From assembly GCF_019904175.1 (NCBI RefSeq), contig NZ_CP061913.1, positions 1,240,001 through 1,304,000 on the forward strand: a stretch of DNA of 64,000 bases, read 5' to 3'. The DNA comes from Dactylosporangium vinaceum. Its GTDB lineage: Bacteria > Actinomycetota > Actinomycetes > Mycobacteriales > Micromonosporaceae. The translations under genes and the position numbers were made by a program. Under the pieces are notes generated by a model, which saw nothing but the letters and a program-made list of their open reading frames with translations, was not told the origin of the DNA and ran no database searches. Of the stretch, positions 38,701 through 50,000 are shown one piece after another. Positions within the stretch are counted from its first letter, which is position 1. Each line of letters begins with the position of its first letter.

Positions 38701-40999
38701 CGGCCTCGATCGCCTCGACGTGCGGCGAGTGGGAGGCGTAGTCGACGGGGATCGCCTTGGCCCGCCGCCCCTCGGCCTGCAGCGCGGCGACGAGGTCGAG
38801 CACGGCGCCCCGCGAACCGGAGATCATCGTCGACTCGGGGCTGTTGATCGCGGCGATGTGGACGCCGGGCGGCAGGCGGCGGGCGACCGCGTCCGCGGGC
38901 AGCGGGGCGAACGCCATAGTGCCGCTGTCGTCGAGGGTCCCGATGAGCCGGCTGCGCTCCGCGACGATCCGGGCGGCCTGGTCGAGGGTGAGCACCCCGG
39001 CGACGCAGGCCGCCGCGATCTCGCCCTGCGAGTGGCCGATGACGGCGTCGGGTGAGACCCCGGCGTCCCGCCACTCCCCGGCGATCGCGATCATGACCGC
39101 GAACAGGGCCAGGGGCACGACGTCGATGCGCTCCAGCGGCGGCGCGCCCGCGTTGGCCTCGATCGCGTCGACGAGCGACCAGCCGATGTACGGGGCGAGC
39201 GCGTCCGCGCACTCGTCGATGCGCCGGGCGAACGCGGGCGACTCGGCCCGCAGCTGCCGGGCCATGCCGATCCACTGCGAGCCCTGGCCCGGGAAGACGA
39301 AGACGACGCCGCCGGGGTCGGCCGGTGCCCGGCCGCTGACGAGCGCCGGGTGGGGTTCGCCGGCGGCCGCGGCGGCGAGGGCGTCGAGCCGCTCCGCGCG
39401 GTCGCGCCCGAGCACGACGGCCCGGTGCTCCAGGTGGGCCCGCCCGGTCGCGAGCCGGTGGGCGACGGCGGCGGGGTCGAGGTCGAGCCGGTCGGCGGCG
39501 TACGCGTGCATCCGGCCGGCCATGGCCCGCAGCGCCCGCGGCGACCGGGCCGACAGCAGCCAGGGTGTGGCGCCGTCCTGCGGCGCGGCCGGCGTGAAGG
39601 GCGCCGCGTCGGCAAAGGCTTCCAAAATGACATGCGCGTTGGTACCGCTGATGCCGAACCCGCTCACGCCCGCGCGACGGGGCTCGCCCGTCGACGGCCA
39701 CTCCCGCGCGGCGGTGAGGAGCTCGACCCCGCCGCCGGCCCAGTCCACGTGCGGCGTGGGCGCGTCGATGTGCAGCGAGGCCGGGAGCACGCCGCGGCCG
39801 ATGGCCAGGACCATTTTCATGATGGCGGCGGTACCGGCGGCGGCCTGCGTGTGCCCGACGTTCGACTTGATCGAGCCGAGGTACAGGGGCCGGTCGCGCC
39901 GGGACCGCCCGTAGGTGTGCAGGAGGGCCTGCGCCTCGATCGGGTCGCCGAGGGTGGTGCCGGTGCCGTGTGCCTCGACCGCGTCGATCCGGTCCGGCGT
40001 GAGCCCGGCGTCGGCCAGGGCGGCCTGGATCACCCGCTGCTGGGCCGGCCCGTTGGGCGCGGAGAGCTGGCTGGTGGTGCCGTCCTGGTTCACCGCGCTG
40101 CCGCGGATGACGGCGAGGACGTGGTGGCCGTTGCGCCGGGCCTCGCCGAGCCGCTCGAGCACCAGCAGCGCCGCGCCCTCGGCGAAGATCGTGCCGTCGG
40201 CCGCGGCCGCGAACGGCTTGGCCCGCCCGTCCGGGGCCAGCCCGCGCTGCCGGCTGAACTCGATGAGCGCGGCCGGCGTCGCCATGACCGTCGCGCCGCC
40301 GGCCACGGCCAGCTCGCACTCGCCGCGGCGCAGCGCCTGCACGGCCAGGTGGGTGGCGACGAGCGACGAGGAGCAGGCGGTGTCGACGGTGATGGCCGGG
40401 CCGTGGAAGCCGTAGGTGTACGCGATGCGCCCGGACGCGGCGCTCGGTGCGCTGCTGGTCGCGAGGTGGCCCTCGACGCCCTCGGGCGGGTTCGGGTACA
40501 GCCGGGCGGCGTAGTCGCTGTACATGATCCCGGTGAACACGCCGGTGCCGCTCCCGCGCAGTGCGGTGGGGTCGATACCGGCGTGCTCGAACGCCTCCCA
40601 GGTCGTCTGCAGCAGGAGCCGCTGCTGCGGGTCGACGGTGGCCGCCTCGCGCGGGCTCATGCCGAAGAACGCCGGGTCGAACAGCTGCGCGTCGGGCAGC
40701 AGCCCGGCCTCGCGCACGTAGCAGGTGCCGGGGTGGTCCGGGTCGGGGTCGTAGAGCCGGTCGAGGTCCCAGCCGCGGTTGTCCGGCAGCGGCCCGATGC
40801 CGTCGCGCCCGTCGGCCAGCAGCTCCCAGAGCTCCTCCGCGGAGCGGACCCCGCCGGGCAGCCGGCAGGCCATGCCCACGATCGCGACGGGCTCCGTGGC
40901 CTGATCGGACAGCCGCTGGTTCTCCCGCCGCAGCCGCTCGTTGTCGAGCAACGATGCCCGAAGCGCCGCAACGACCTTGTCTTCCGGATCAATGCCCAT
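35714..40999 (-). CDS. Type I PKS, module E: KS-AT(methylmalonyl)-DH(doubtful)-KR-ACP
   Basis: This module has 1,761 residues. Its docking helix ([21 protein letters not shown]) differs from those of the other PKS genes here. KS (Cys near 209), AT (GHSQGE near 657; YASH near 754, methylmalonyl), DH (His near 953; Asp near 1108), KR (GATGGLG near 1330; VDG where B-type KRs have LDD; Tyr near 1476) and ACP (Ser near 1640 in [11 protein letters not shown]) follow. The DH motif reads [10 protein letters not shown], with Thr where HxxxGxxxxP has Gly, so activity is uncertain. A dead DH would leave a methyl-branched beta-hydroxyl, the position glycosylated in chlorothricin/kijanimicin-type compounds. 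The ATG at 40999 has GGAG six bases before it; a TTG at 41005 is less likely. A 79-base gap precedes it. Confidence 0.95.
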   Translation of the reverse strand: MGIDPEDKVVAALRASLLDNERLRRENQRLSDQATEPVAIVGMACRLPGGVRSAEELWELLADGRDGIGPLPDNRGWDLDRLYDPDPDHPGTCYVREAGLLPDAQLFDPAFFGMSPREAATVDPQQRLLLQTTWEAFEHAGIDPTALRGSGTGVFTGIMYSDYAARLYPNPPEGVEGHLATSSAPSAASGRIAYTYGFHGPAITVDTACSSSLVATHLAVQALRRGECELAVAGGATVMATPAALIEFSRQRGLAPDGRAKPFAAAADGTIFAEGAALLVLERLGEARRNGHHVLAVIRGSAVNQDGTTSQLSAPNGPAQQRVIQAALADAGLTPDRIDAVEAHGTGTTLGDPIEAQALLHTYGRSRRDRPLYLGSIKSNVGHTQAAAGTAAIMKMVLAIGRGVLPASLHIDAPTPHVDWAGGGVELLTAAREWPSTGEPRRAGVSGFGISGTNAHVILEAFADAAPFTPAAPQDGATPWLLSARSPRALRAMAGRMHAYAADRLDLDPAAVAHRLATGRAHLEHRAVVLGRDRAERLDALAAAAAGEPHPALVSGRAPADPGGVVFVFPGQGSQWIGMARQLRAESPAFARRIDECADALAPYIGWSLVDAIEANAGAPPLERIDVVPLALFAVMIAIAGEWRDAGVSPDAVIGHSQGEIAAACVAGVLTLDQAARIVAERSRLIGTLDDSGTMAFAPLPADAVARRLPPGVHIAAINSPESTMISGSRGAVLDLVAALQAEGRRAKAIPVDYASHSPHVEAIEAALAEVLAGLEPGAGDVAIYSTVTGERIDPVALDAAYWYENLRRTVRFDPAVRAAHAAGHRRFIEMSPHPVLTVAVEQILGEPALESLRRDDGGRDRLLASFAAAHAAGVPLDWSALRPAPAGPPPALPGYPFDERPYWLDATAHTDAAGLGLRADSHPLLGAAVELPGGGLLWTGRLSLTGTPWLADHVIGTRAVLPGSAYVELALHAGARTGCEQVAELTVLAPLALDERADLQVLAAAPGPDGRRALTIRSRTDADWTDHATGALAPLPGGPVADFPAGTGTPVDIEALYDTLAAAGFAYGPAFQGLRAAWRDGDTVVADVALPEALAGQEFRLHPALLDAAVQAIGATRSAGEDAPALAGFSWQGVTLHRAGATAARVRLTVTGDREVTLLLATAAGEPIARVEALHLVPIHTAETQPLYAVEWVGTAAAAPATDLTVFEVAPAPGDPATAAATQTLATLDRLQSWLAQEHPAGHRLVIATRAADDLAGAAVWGLVRTAQDEYPGQFVLAALDDDPRSRAALAGAVGTGEPQLAVRAGAVTVPRLARAGDVERPGDLGGGTVLVTGATGGLGPIVARHLVEAHGVKHLLLVSRRGPAAPGADELLAGLAAAGAEAELVACDVADAAALAGLLAAVPPERPLTAVFHVAGVVDGGLVTTLDEPRVRAVLRAKADAAWQLHVQTADLPLRAFVLFSSLSGTLGNPGQGNYAAGNAFLDALATHRRARGRPAVALAWGVWSDQGGMTDNLSRADLGRLTRSGLTPLTTAQALQAMDQSLYSDHPALIPARLDATALRERARHGTLPALLRGLVRAPAQPAEERPVALVERLAGLGDAERRRAVLDLVRGTVAAVLGHDPADPVEDGAAFKDLGFESITAVELRNRLATALGRPLPATLVFDHPTTAALAAHLAGLLVTGPKAADPLAVLTWLEQSLAGSDPAGDARDEVAARLRELLRRFDDTTTADHTATAPIDLASASDDDLFDVLDSELGRL

Positions 41000-41078
41000 C
41001 GTCAACTCCAGGTTCGGCTGCCCAAATGCTTGCCGGAGATCCTTAAGCGCAGCTTGGTTGCCTCTGGAGCGCTCGTGA

Positions 41079-44000
41079 TCAGCCTCCGCTCAGGGCCCGC
41101 TGCACCAGCTCGTCGACGTCGGCCGCCATGATCGCGGCGCTGGCGTCGCCCGGCGTGTCCGGCTCCGCCGATCCGGCGAGCCGGGTCAGCGTCTCGACGA
41201 GCCCGGCCGCGCGGAGGCGGGCCGGGGCGATGGACGCGAGGAGGCGGCGCAGCCCCTCGTCGTCCACGGCCGCCATCTCGGCCGCGGGCGGCCCCAGAAG
41301 CGCCGCGAGATGGCCGGCCAGGGCGGCCGGTGTCGGGTAGTCGAACGTCACCGTCGCCGGTAGCCGCAGGCCGGTCTCCGCGCCCAGCCGGTTGCGCAGC
41401 TCGACCGACGTCAGCGAGTCGAAGCCGAGGTCCTGCAGCCCGCGCCCGGTGTCGACGGCGGCCGCGTCCGCGCGGCCGAGCACCCCGGCGACCTCCCGCC
41501 GGACGAGATCGAGCAGCGCGCGGTCGCGGTCGCCGGACGGCAGCGCCCCGTAGTCGGTCCTCGGCGGGCCGGCCTTGGCCGCCGCGGCCGGGACGAGACT
41601 GCGCAGTGGGGCCGGGAGCCGGTCCGCGCCAACGGCCCGCAGCGCGGCGAGGTCGAAGCGGGCCGGCACCAGCACCGGCGAGGGCGCGCCGCCGAGCGCC
41701 GCGTCGAGCAGGGCCAGGGCCTCGTCGACCGCCAGGGCGCGGATGCCGTTGCGGTGCGCGGTCGCGGCGCCCATCCCGTCCGCCCACAGCCCCCACGCGA
41801 GGGACGTGGCGGGCAGGCCGCGGGCGCTGCGGTGGTGGGCGAGTGCGTCGAGGAACGCGTTGGCCGCGGCGTAGTTGGCCTGGCCCGGGCTGCCGACGAT
41901 GCCGGCGATCGAGGAGAACGTCACGAACGCGGCCAGGTCGAGGTGGGCGGTGAGGCGGTGCAGGTGCCACGCGGCGTCGGCCTTCGGGGCCAGCACCATC
42001 CTGAGCCGGTCCGGCGTCAGCGCGGGCAGTGTGGCGTCGTCGAGTACCCCCGCTGCATGAATGACCGCAGTGAGCGGGTGCTCCGCGTCGATGGAGTCCA
42101 GCAGCGCCTGCAGTGCGGCCGGGTCCGAGACGTCACAGGCGGCCACCGTCACCGCCGCACCCAGCTCCTCGACGAGGTCCTCGGCGCCGCCGCGGCGGCC
42201 CGTCAGGAGCACGTGCCGGGCGCCGTGCCGGGTCACGAGATGGCGCGCGACCGCGCGGCCCAGCGCGCCCGTGCCGCCGGTGATGAGCACCGTGCCGTCG
42301 CCGAGGTGCGGGGCCGACCCGGAAGCCTGGACCCGGGTGAGCCGAGGCGCGTGCAGCAGGCCGTGGCGGATCGCGAGCTGGGGTTCGTCCGACTGGCCGA
42401 GTGCGGTCCGCATGGCTTCGCCGGTGTCGCCGCCCGTGTCGTCGCCCGTGTCATCGTCTGTGTCGATCAGCAGCAGGCGGCCGGGGTGCTCCGACTGGGC
42501 CGAGCGGACCAGCCCCCACACCGCCGCGGCGGCCGGGTCCGGGACCGTGTCGCCGCCGACGGCCGCGACCGCGCCCCGGGTCACGACGGCGAGGCGCGCC
42601 CCGTCGGGCCGCTCCGCGGCCAGGAACTCCTGGATGCCGGCCAGGACGCCGGCCGTCGCGGTCTGGATCGCCGCGGGAAGCTCGGCCCCGGCACCGACCC
42701 GGAGCACCGTGACGGGCGCGGACGCGCCGGCCGCCGGGGTCACCACCGGCCAGTCGAGACCGAACAGCGCGTCGTGGCGGACCTTCCCGGCCGCGAGCGC
42801 GGCGGCGGAGACCGGCCGCACCGTGAGCTCGTCGACGGTGAGGACCGCCGCACCGTGCTCGTCCAGCAGGCGCACCCACAGCGTGCCCGGGGCGACCTCG
42901 GCGATCCGGACCCGGACCGCCGTCGCACCGGGCCGGTGCAGCGTGACGCCGGCCCAGGCGAACGGCAGCCGCGGCCCGTCGGTGAGGGCGCCGGGTTCGG
43001 CGGCCGGGCCGGCGGCGACGGCGAACGTGTGCAGGGCGGCGTCGAGCAGCGCCGGGTGGAGGCCGAACCCGGCGGCGCTCAGGCCGTCGGGCAGCGCCAC
43101 CTCGCCCAGCACCTCCCCGTCGGCCTGCCATGCGGCCCGCAGGCCGTGGAAGGCCGGCCCGTAGTCGAGCCCGAGGTCGGCCAGGCGCAGCCGCCCCTCC
43201 TCGACGTCGAGCGAGACCGCGCCCGCCGGCGGCCAGGGGCCGTCGCTGAACGTGGGAGCCGCGCTCTCGACAAGGGTGCCGGCGGCATGGCGGGTCCACG
43301 GCGCCCCGGGCGTCCGCGCGTGCACGGTGATCGCGCGGCGACCGTCGGTGTCGGCCGGCGCGACCGCCACGTGCAGATCGCAGGCGCCGTCGAGCGCGAT
43401 CGGCTCGTGGATGACGAGCTCCTCCACCCGGCCCCAGCCGACCGCCGCGCCCGCGTGCAGCGCCAGGTCGATCAGGGCCGCGCCGGGCAGCATCGGGGTG
43501 CCGAGCACGACGTGGTCGGCCAGCCAGGGCGCGGTCGCGGTGCCGAGGCGGCCGGTGAAGAGCCGCCCGCCGTCGGGCAGCTCGGCCATCGCGCCGAGCA
43601 GCGGGTGCTCCGGCGTCTCCAGCCCGGCCGCGTGGACGCCGGCGGTGCGCGGGGCGTGCAGCCAGTACGGGGTGCGCTGGAACGGGTACGTCGGCAGCTC
43701 CACCCGCCGCGCCCCGCCCGCGAAGACCCGCTCCCAGTCGACCGGCAGGTCCGCCGCGTGCACGGCGCCGAGCGCGGCCGCCACGGTCTCGGGCTCCGGC
43801 CGCCCGGCCCGCAGCGCCGGCACCGCGATGACCGGCGCCGCGTCGAGCGCGCTGCGCACCAGGGTGGTGAGCGTCGGGTCGGGGCCGAGCTCGACGTAGG
43901 CGGTGGTCCCGGCCGCGTGCAGGGTCGTGACGACGTCGTGGAAGCGGACCGTGTGCCGCAGGTGCTGCACCCAGTAGTGCGGGTTGCAGATCTGCTCCGG

Positions 44001-47000
44001 GGTGGCGATCCGGCCGGTCAGGTTCGACACGATCGGGACGCGCGGAGGCGCGTAGGTGAGCCGCTCCGCGACCGCGTGGAAGTCGTTGAGGATCGGGTCC
44101 ATGTCGGGGCTGTGGAACGCGTGGCTGACCTTCAGCGGCCGGGTCTTGCGGCCGCGGTCGCGGAAGTGGGCGGCGATCGCGTGGGCCGTCTCGGCGTGGC
44201 CCGAGATGACGACCGTGTCCGCCGCGTTGACCGCGGCGATCGTCACGTGGTGCTGGTGGCCGGCGACGCTGTCGCGGACCTCCTCCTCGGTGGCCTGCAG
44301 GGCGATCATCGCGCCGGACGAGGGCAGGCTCTGCATCAGCCGCGCCCGCGCGGAGACCAGGGCCGCGGCGTCGGGCAGCGAGAGCATCCCGGCGACGTGG
44401 GCCGCGGTGATCTCGCCGATCGAGTGCCCGGCGAGGACGTGCGGGCGGACACCGTAGTGGTGCAGCAGCCGGAACAGGGCCGTCTGCAGCGCGAACAGGC
44501 CGGTCTGCGCGTAGAGGGTCTGGTCCAGGACCGACTCGGGGCCGGCCAGCACCTCGAGCAGCGGCGCGGGCAGGTGCGGGTCGAGATGCGCCACGACCTC
44601 GTCGAGCGCCTGTTTGAAGATCGGGCTGCTGCGGTACAGCTCCAGCCCCATCCCGGTGCGCTGGCTGCCCTGCCCAGTGAAGAGCAGCGCGAGGCGCCCG
44701 GGCCCGGCCGGCTGGGGCGCGGTGGGGCCGTCGACCCGCTCCAGGGCCGCGAGGAGCTCGTAGCGGCCCGCGGCGACCACCGCGGTGCGGTGCGGCAGCG
44801 ATGCGCGCCCGGTCGCGAGCGTGTAGGCGACGTCGCGCGGCGCGAGGGCGGGGTTGGCGACGACGTGCGCGCGGAGGCGCCGGGCCTGGTCGCGCAGCGC
44901 CTGCGGGCTGCGGGCGGACAGCACGAACGGGACCGGGGCGCCCGTCGTGGCCGGCACCGGGGCGGGGGCCGGCGGCGCCTCCTCGATGATCAGGTGGGCG
45001 TTGGTGCCGGAGATGCCGAACGACGACACGGCCGCGCGGCGCGGGCGCGCGACACGCGGCCACGGCGCGGGCGCGCTGAGCAGTTCGACGCCGCCGCCGG
45101 CCCAGTCGACGTGCGGCGTGGGCTCGGTCGCGTGGAGGGTGGCCGGCAGCAGCTCGTGCTGGAGGGCCTGGACCAGCTTGATGATGCCCGCGGCGCCCGC
45201 GGCGGCCTGGGTGTGGCCGATGTTCGACTTGATCGAGCCGAGGCGCAGCGGCCGGTCGGCCGGGCGGCCCGCGCCGTACGTCGCGATGAGGGCCTGGGCC
45301 TCGATCGGATCGCCGAGCCTCGTGCCGGTGCCGTGCGCCTCGACCGCGTCGACGTCGCCCGGGGTCAGGCCGGCGCCGGCGAGGGCGGCCTGGATGACCC
45401 GCTGCTGGGCCGGTCCGTTCGGGGCGGTCAGGCCGTTGCTGGCGCCGTCCTGGTTGACCGCGGAGCCGCGGAGGACGGCGAGCACGGGGTGGCCCTCGCT
45501 GCGGGCGCGGGACAGCCGCTCCAGGAGGAGTACGCCCGCGCCCTCGCCCCAGCCGACCCCGTCCGCCGACGCCGCGAACGACTTGCAGCGCCCGTCCGGC
45601 GCCAGGCCCCGCTGCCGGCTGAACTCGATGAACGTCGCCGGCGTGGCCATCACCGTCACGCCGCCGGCCAGCGCCGCGGTGCATTCGCCGTTTCTGATTG
45701 CCTGAGCCGCCAGGTGTACCGCCACGAGCGACGACGAGCACGCGGTGTCCACGGTCACGGCCGGACCCTCCAGGCCGAGCGTGTAGGCGATGCGCCCGGA
45801 CGCGACGCTGTAGGAGTTGCCGATCCCGATGTACCCCTCGAACTCCGCCGGCGCGTGCTGGACCAGCCGGCCGCCGTAGTCGCCGTACATCAGGCCCATG
45901 AACACGCCCGTCGCGCTGCCGCGCAGTGCCGGGGCGGCGATCCCGGCCCGCTCCACGGTCTCCCACGCGGTCTCCAGGAGCAGCCGCTGCTGCGGGTCCA
46001 TCGCCTGGGCCTCGCGCGGGCTGATGCCGAAGAAGTCGGCGTCGAACTCGTCGGCGTCGTAGAGGAACGCACCGTGCCGGGCGTAGCTGGTGCCGGTCCG
46101 GTCGGGGTCGGCGTCGTACAGGGCGTCGACGTCCCAGCCGCGGTTGACCGGGAACTCGGCGACGGCGTCCCGGCCGCTCGCGACAAGCTCCCACAGGTCC
46201 TCGGGGGTGCGCACGCCGCCGGGGTAGCGGCAGCCCATCGCCACGATCACGACGGGGTCGTCCTCGTCCGGGGCGGCGCTTGCGATCCGGTCGGCCGCCG
46301 CCCCCGGCGTGGGCTTCGGGCCCTCGTCGCGGCCCAGGAGCGCACCGAGGTATCCGGCCACGGCGTCCGCCGTCGGGTAGTCGAACACGAGCGTCGCCGG
46401 CAGCCGCCGCCCGGTCGCGGCGTTGAGCCGGTTGCGCAGCTCGACCGCGGTGAGCGAGTCGAAGCCGAGTTCGCGGAACGCCCGCTGCGGGTCGACGCCG
46501 TCGCCGGAGTCGTGCCCGAGCACCCCGGCGGTCTGCCGCCGGACCAGCTCCAGCAGCACGGCGTGCCGCTCGGCCGCGTCGAGCCCGGCCAGCCGGGCGG
46601 CGAGCTCTCGAGCGTACGGACGGGCGCCGCCGGCCCGCCGCGCGGGCGCGCGCACGATGTCGCGCAGCATCGCCGGCACCGGGTGGTTCTTCAGCGTTCG
46701 AAGGTCCAGCAGGGCAGGCACGGCGAGCGGCGGCAGCGCACCGGTCCAGGCCCGGTCGAGGGTCCGCAGCGCCCGCGCGGTCGCGAGGGGCCGGACCCCG
46801 CCGGCGGGCTGAAGCCCGGCGGTCATGTCGCTCGCGTGCGCCCACAACCCCCACGCGAACGAGGTCGCCGGCAGCCCGTGGGCCCGCCGATGCTGGGCGA
46901 GCGCGTCGAGGAACGTGTTGCCGGCCGCGTAGTTGGCCTGCCCCGGGTTGCCGAGCACGCCGGCCGCCGAGGAGAACAGCACGAACGCCGACAGCGCCCG

Positions 47001-50000
47001 GTCGCGGACCGCCACGTGCAGGTTCCAGGCCGCATCCACTTTGGGCCGCAGCGTCGTGGCCAGCCGCTCGGGGGTGAGCGCCGCGAACGTCCCGTCGTCG
47101 AGCACCCCGGCCGCGTGGATGACAGCGGTCAGCGGGTGCTCGGCGGGTATCGCAGCGATGAGCGCGGCCACGGCGTGCGCGTCGGCCACGTCGCAGGCCA
47201 CGGCCCGCGCGTGGGGGCCCAGCTCGCGCAGGAGCGCGACCGCCCCGGGCGCGTCGGCGCCGCGCCGGCTGACCAGCAGGAGGTGCTCGACGCCGCGCGC
47301 GGACGCGAGGTGGCGGGCGACCAACGCCCCGAGCCCACCGGTCCCGCCCGTGATGAGCACCGTGCCGTTCGGATCGAGCGGGGGGAGCACGTTCGCGCCG
47401 GCCGCTTCGATGCCGGCCGCCTGCGGACCGCCCGCTTGTGGACCACCCGCTTGCGGGCCGCTCGGCTGCTGACCGCTCGGCTGCTGACCGCTCGGCTGTG
47501 GTATCTGCGTGTCCGGGGCGTGTCCATGCGGGGTGTGCTGGCCGCTCTGCTGCGGCGCCTGCGTGTCCGGGGCGTGTCCATGCGGGGTGCGGCCGCTCAG
47601 CTGCGGCGCCTGCGCGTCCGCGCGGGCACGGCGTGGCGCGCTTCCGAGCGTCGGCGTGTCGAGGCGGGCCAGGCGCGGCGCGTAGAGCAGGCCGTCGCGG
47701 ATCGCCAGCTGGGGCTCGCCCGCCGCGATCGCGGTGTTCAGCTCCCAGCCGAGCGCGTCGCGGGGCGCGTCGGTGTCGATGAGCAGCAGCCGGTCCGGGT
47801 GCTCGGCCTGCGCGGACCGGATCAGCCCCCACACGACGGACAGCGCCAGATCGGGCACGTCCTCACCGTCACCGACCGCGACCGCGCCCCGGGTCAGGAC
47901 GACGAGCGTCGACTCCGCGAACCGCGCATCAGCCAGCCACCGCTGCACTGTCGCCAGCACGGCCCGCGCGGACGCGTGCGCACCCGCGACCGGATCGGCC
48001 GCCGCCGGGTCCTCGGTGTGCGCCGGAGAAGCACAGGGCAGCAGAATCGTCCGCGGTACCGCCGCGCCGAGCACAATCGTGTAGAGCAGCGCATCGAGAT
48101 CGGGATGCGCGCTGACCGTCGTCTGCGGCGACTCCGACAGCACCAGGTCCCCGAGAATGGCGACGGGCCCGTCGGTCGACGGCGCCTGCGTCCGCAGCGG
48201 GGCCCACACGACCCGGTACAGCCCATCGCCTCCGTCATTGCTGAACGCCCGCGTCGCCAGCGAGCCGACGTGTGCGACCGCGCGCCCGTCGGCGTCGGCG
48301 GCCAGCAGCTCGACGGCCCCGCCACTGCCGGACTTGGTGATACGGACGCGCAGGGTGTCGGCGGTGCCGTACAGGGTCACGCCGGACCAGGCGAACGGCA
48401 GCCGCAGCTCACCCACGCCACCGTTGCCACTCCCACTGCGGTCGCCGCTGCCACTGCCGTCGCCGCCGTTGCCGTCGAGGGCGAGCACGTGCAGGGCGCT
48501 GTCGAGCAGGGCCGGGTGCAGCCCGAACCCGCTGGTGTCCGCGCCCTCCGCCGCGGTGACCTCGGCATAGAGGGTGTCGCCGTCTCGCCAGGCCGCGCGG
48601 ACGCCCTGGAACGCCGGCCCGTACTCGTACCCGAGTGCGGCCAGCCCGTCATACAGCCCGTCGACGTCCACCGCGTCCGCGCCCGCCGGTGGCCACTGGG
48701 CCAGATCGCCGGCCGACTCCTTGATGCCGTCTTCGGTGAGGGCGCCGGAAGCGTGCTCCGTCCAGGGCCGCTCGGCGTCCTCGTCGTCCGCCGCTTCCAG
48801 GACAACCGCGGGCCGCGAGTGGATGTGCAGCGCCCGGCCACCGTCCTCACCTGGCGCACCGACCGTGAGCCGCAGCTGGGCCTGGGCGCCGTCGGCCAGG
48901 ACGAGAGGACTGTGCAGCGTCAGCTCGGCCACCGCCGCGCAGCCGGTCCGGCGGGCGGCGTGCAGGGCCAGCTCGACGTACGCGGTACCGGGCACGAGCA
49001 CGCTGCCGTCGATCGCGTGATCGGCCAGCCAGCCGTGGCCGGCGACGCCGAGCCGGCCGGTCAGGATCAGCGTTCCGTCGGCGAGCGCGGTCTCGGCCCC
49101 GAGCATCGGGTGCCGCGCCGCATCGAGCCCGAGCCCGGCGGCGTCGGCCCGGCCCTCGTCGACGACCCAGTACCGGCGCCCCTGGAACGGGTACGTGGGC
49201 AGCTCGACGTTCCGGCCGCCCGGGATCAGGTGCCGCCAGTCGACGTCGTGCCCGGCGGTGTACGCGGCACCGAGCGCCCCGAGCAGCCCGCGCACCTCCC
49301 CGCCCCGCCGATCGAACACCGCCGTGACAACGGTGTCGACGTATGGGCTGAGGGCGCCTGCACCCAGCTCGATACAGGTGTCTGCACCCTGGATCTGTGC
49401 CGCGGAGTGGGCAAAATTGACGGTGTTGCGAGCGTGGTGGGCCCAGCCGCTCGTGGTGCCGATGACCGGAATTTTCGGGGGGTGGTGGGTGATGGTGGCT
49501 TCGAGTGCTTGGAGTTGGTCGAGGATCGGGTTCATGTGGTGGCTGTGGAAGGCGTGGCTGGTGGTGAGCAGTTTCGCCTTGTGCCCGGCGTGTTTCAGGT
49601 CGGTGATGAGGGCTTCGACGGCGGCTTTGTCTCCGGCTACGACGATGTCGGCGGGGGAGTTGACCGCGGCGATCGCTGTACCGGCCGGGGCAGTGAAGCC
49701 GTCCGGTGGCTGGATGGCCGCCATGGCTCCGACGCCCGCGGGGAGGTCCTGCATGAGCCGGGCCCGGGTACTGACGAGCCGGGCGGCGTCCTCGAGGGTG
49801 AGGATGCCGGCGCAGTGGGCCGCGGTGATCTCGCCGAGGGAGTGCCCGGTGAGGATGTCGGGCTGGAGGCCGTGGTGGACCAGGGTCCGGAACAGCGCCG
49901 TCTGGAGGGCGAAGAGGGTGGTCTGGGTGTAGAAGGTCTCGTCGATCCGCGAATCGTCGGCGCTGAGAAGCACTTCCTTCACGGTCGGGTCGAAGAGCGC

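Noticed and set aside
41000..41078. 79-base gap between modules D2 and E examined for a promoter
   Set aside because: Nothing beyond the ribosome site of module E can be supported.
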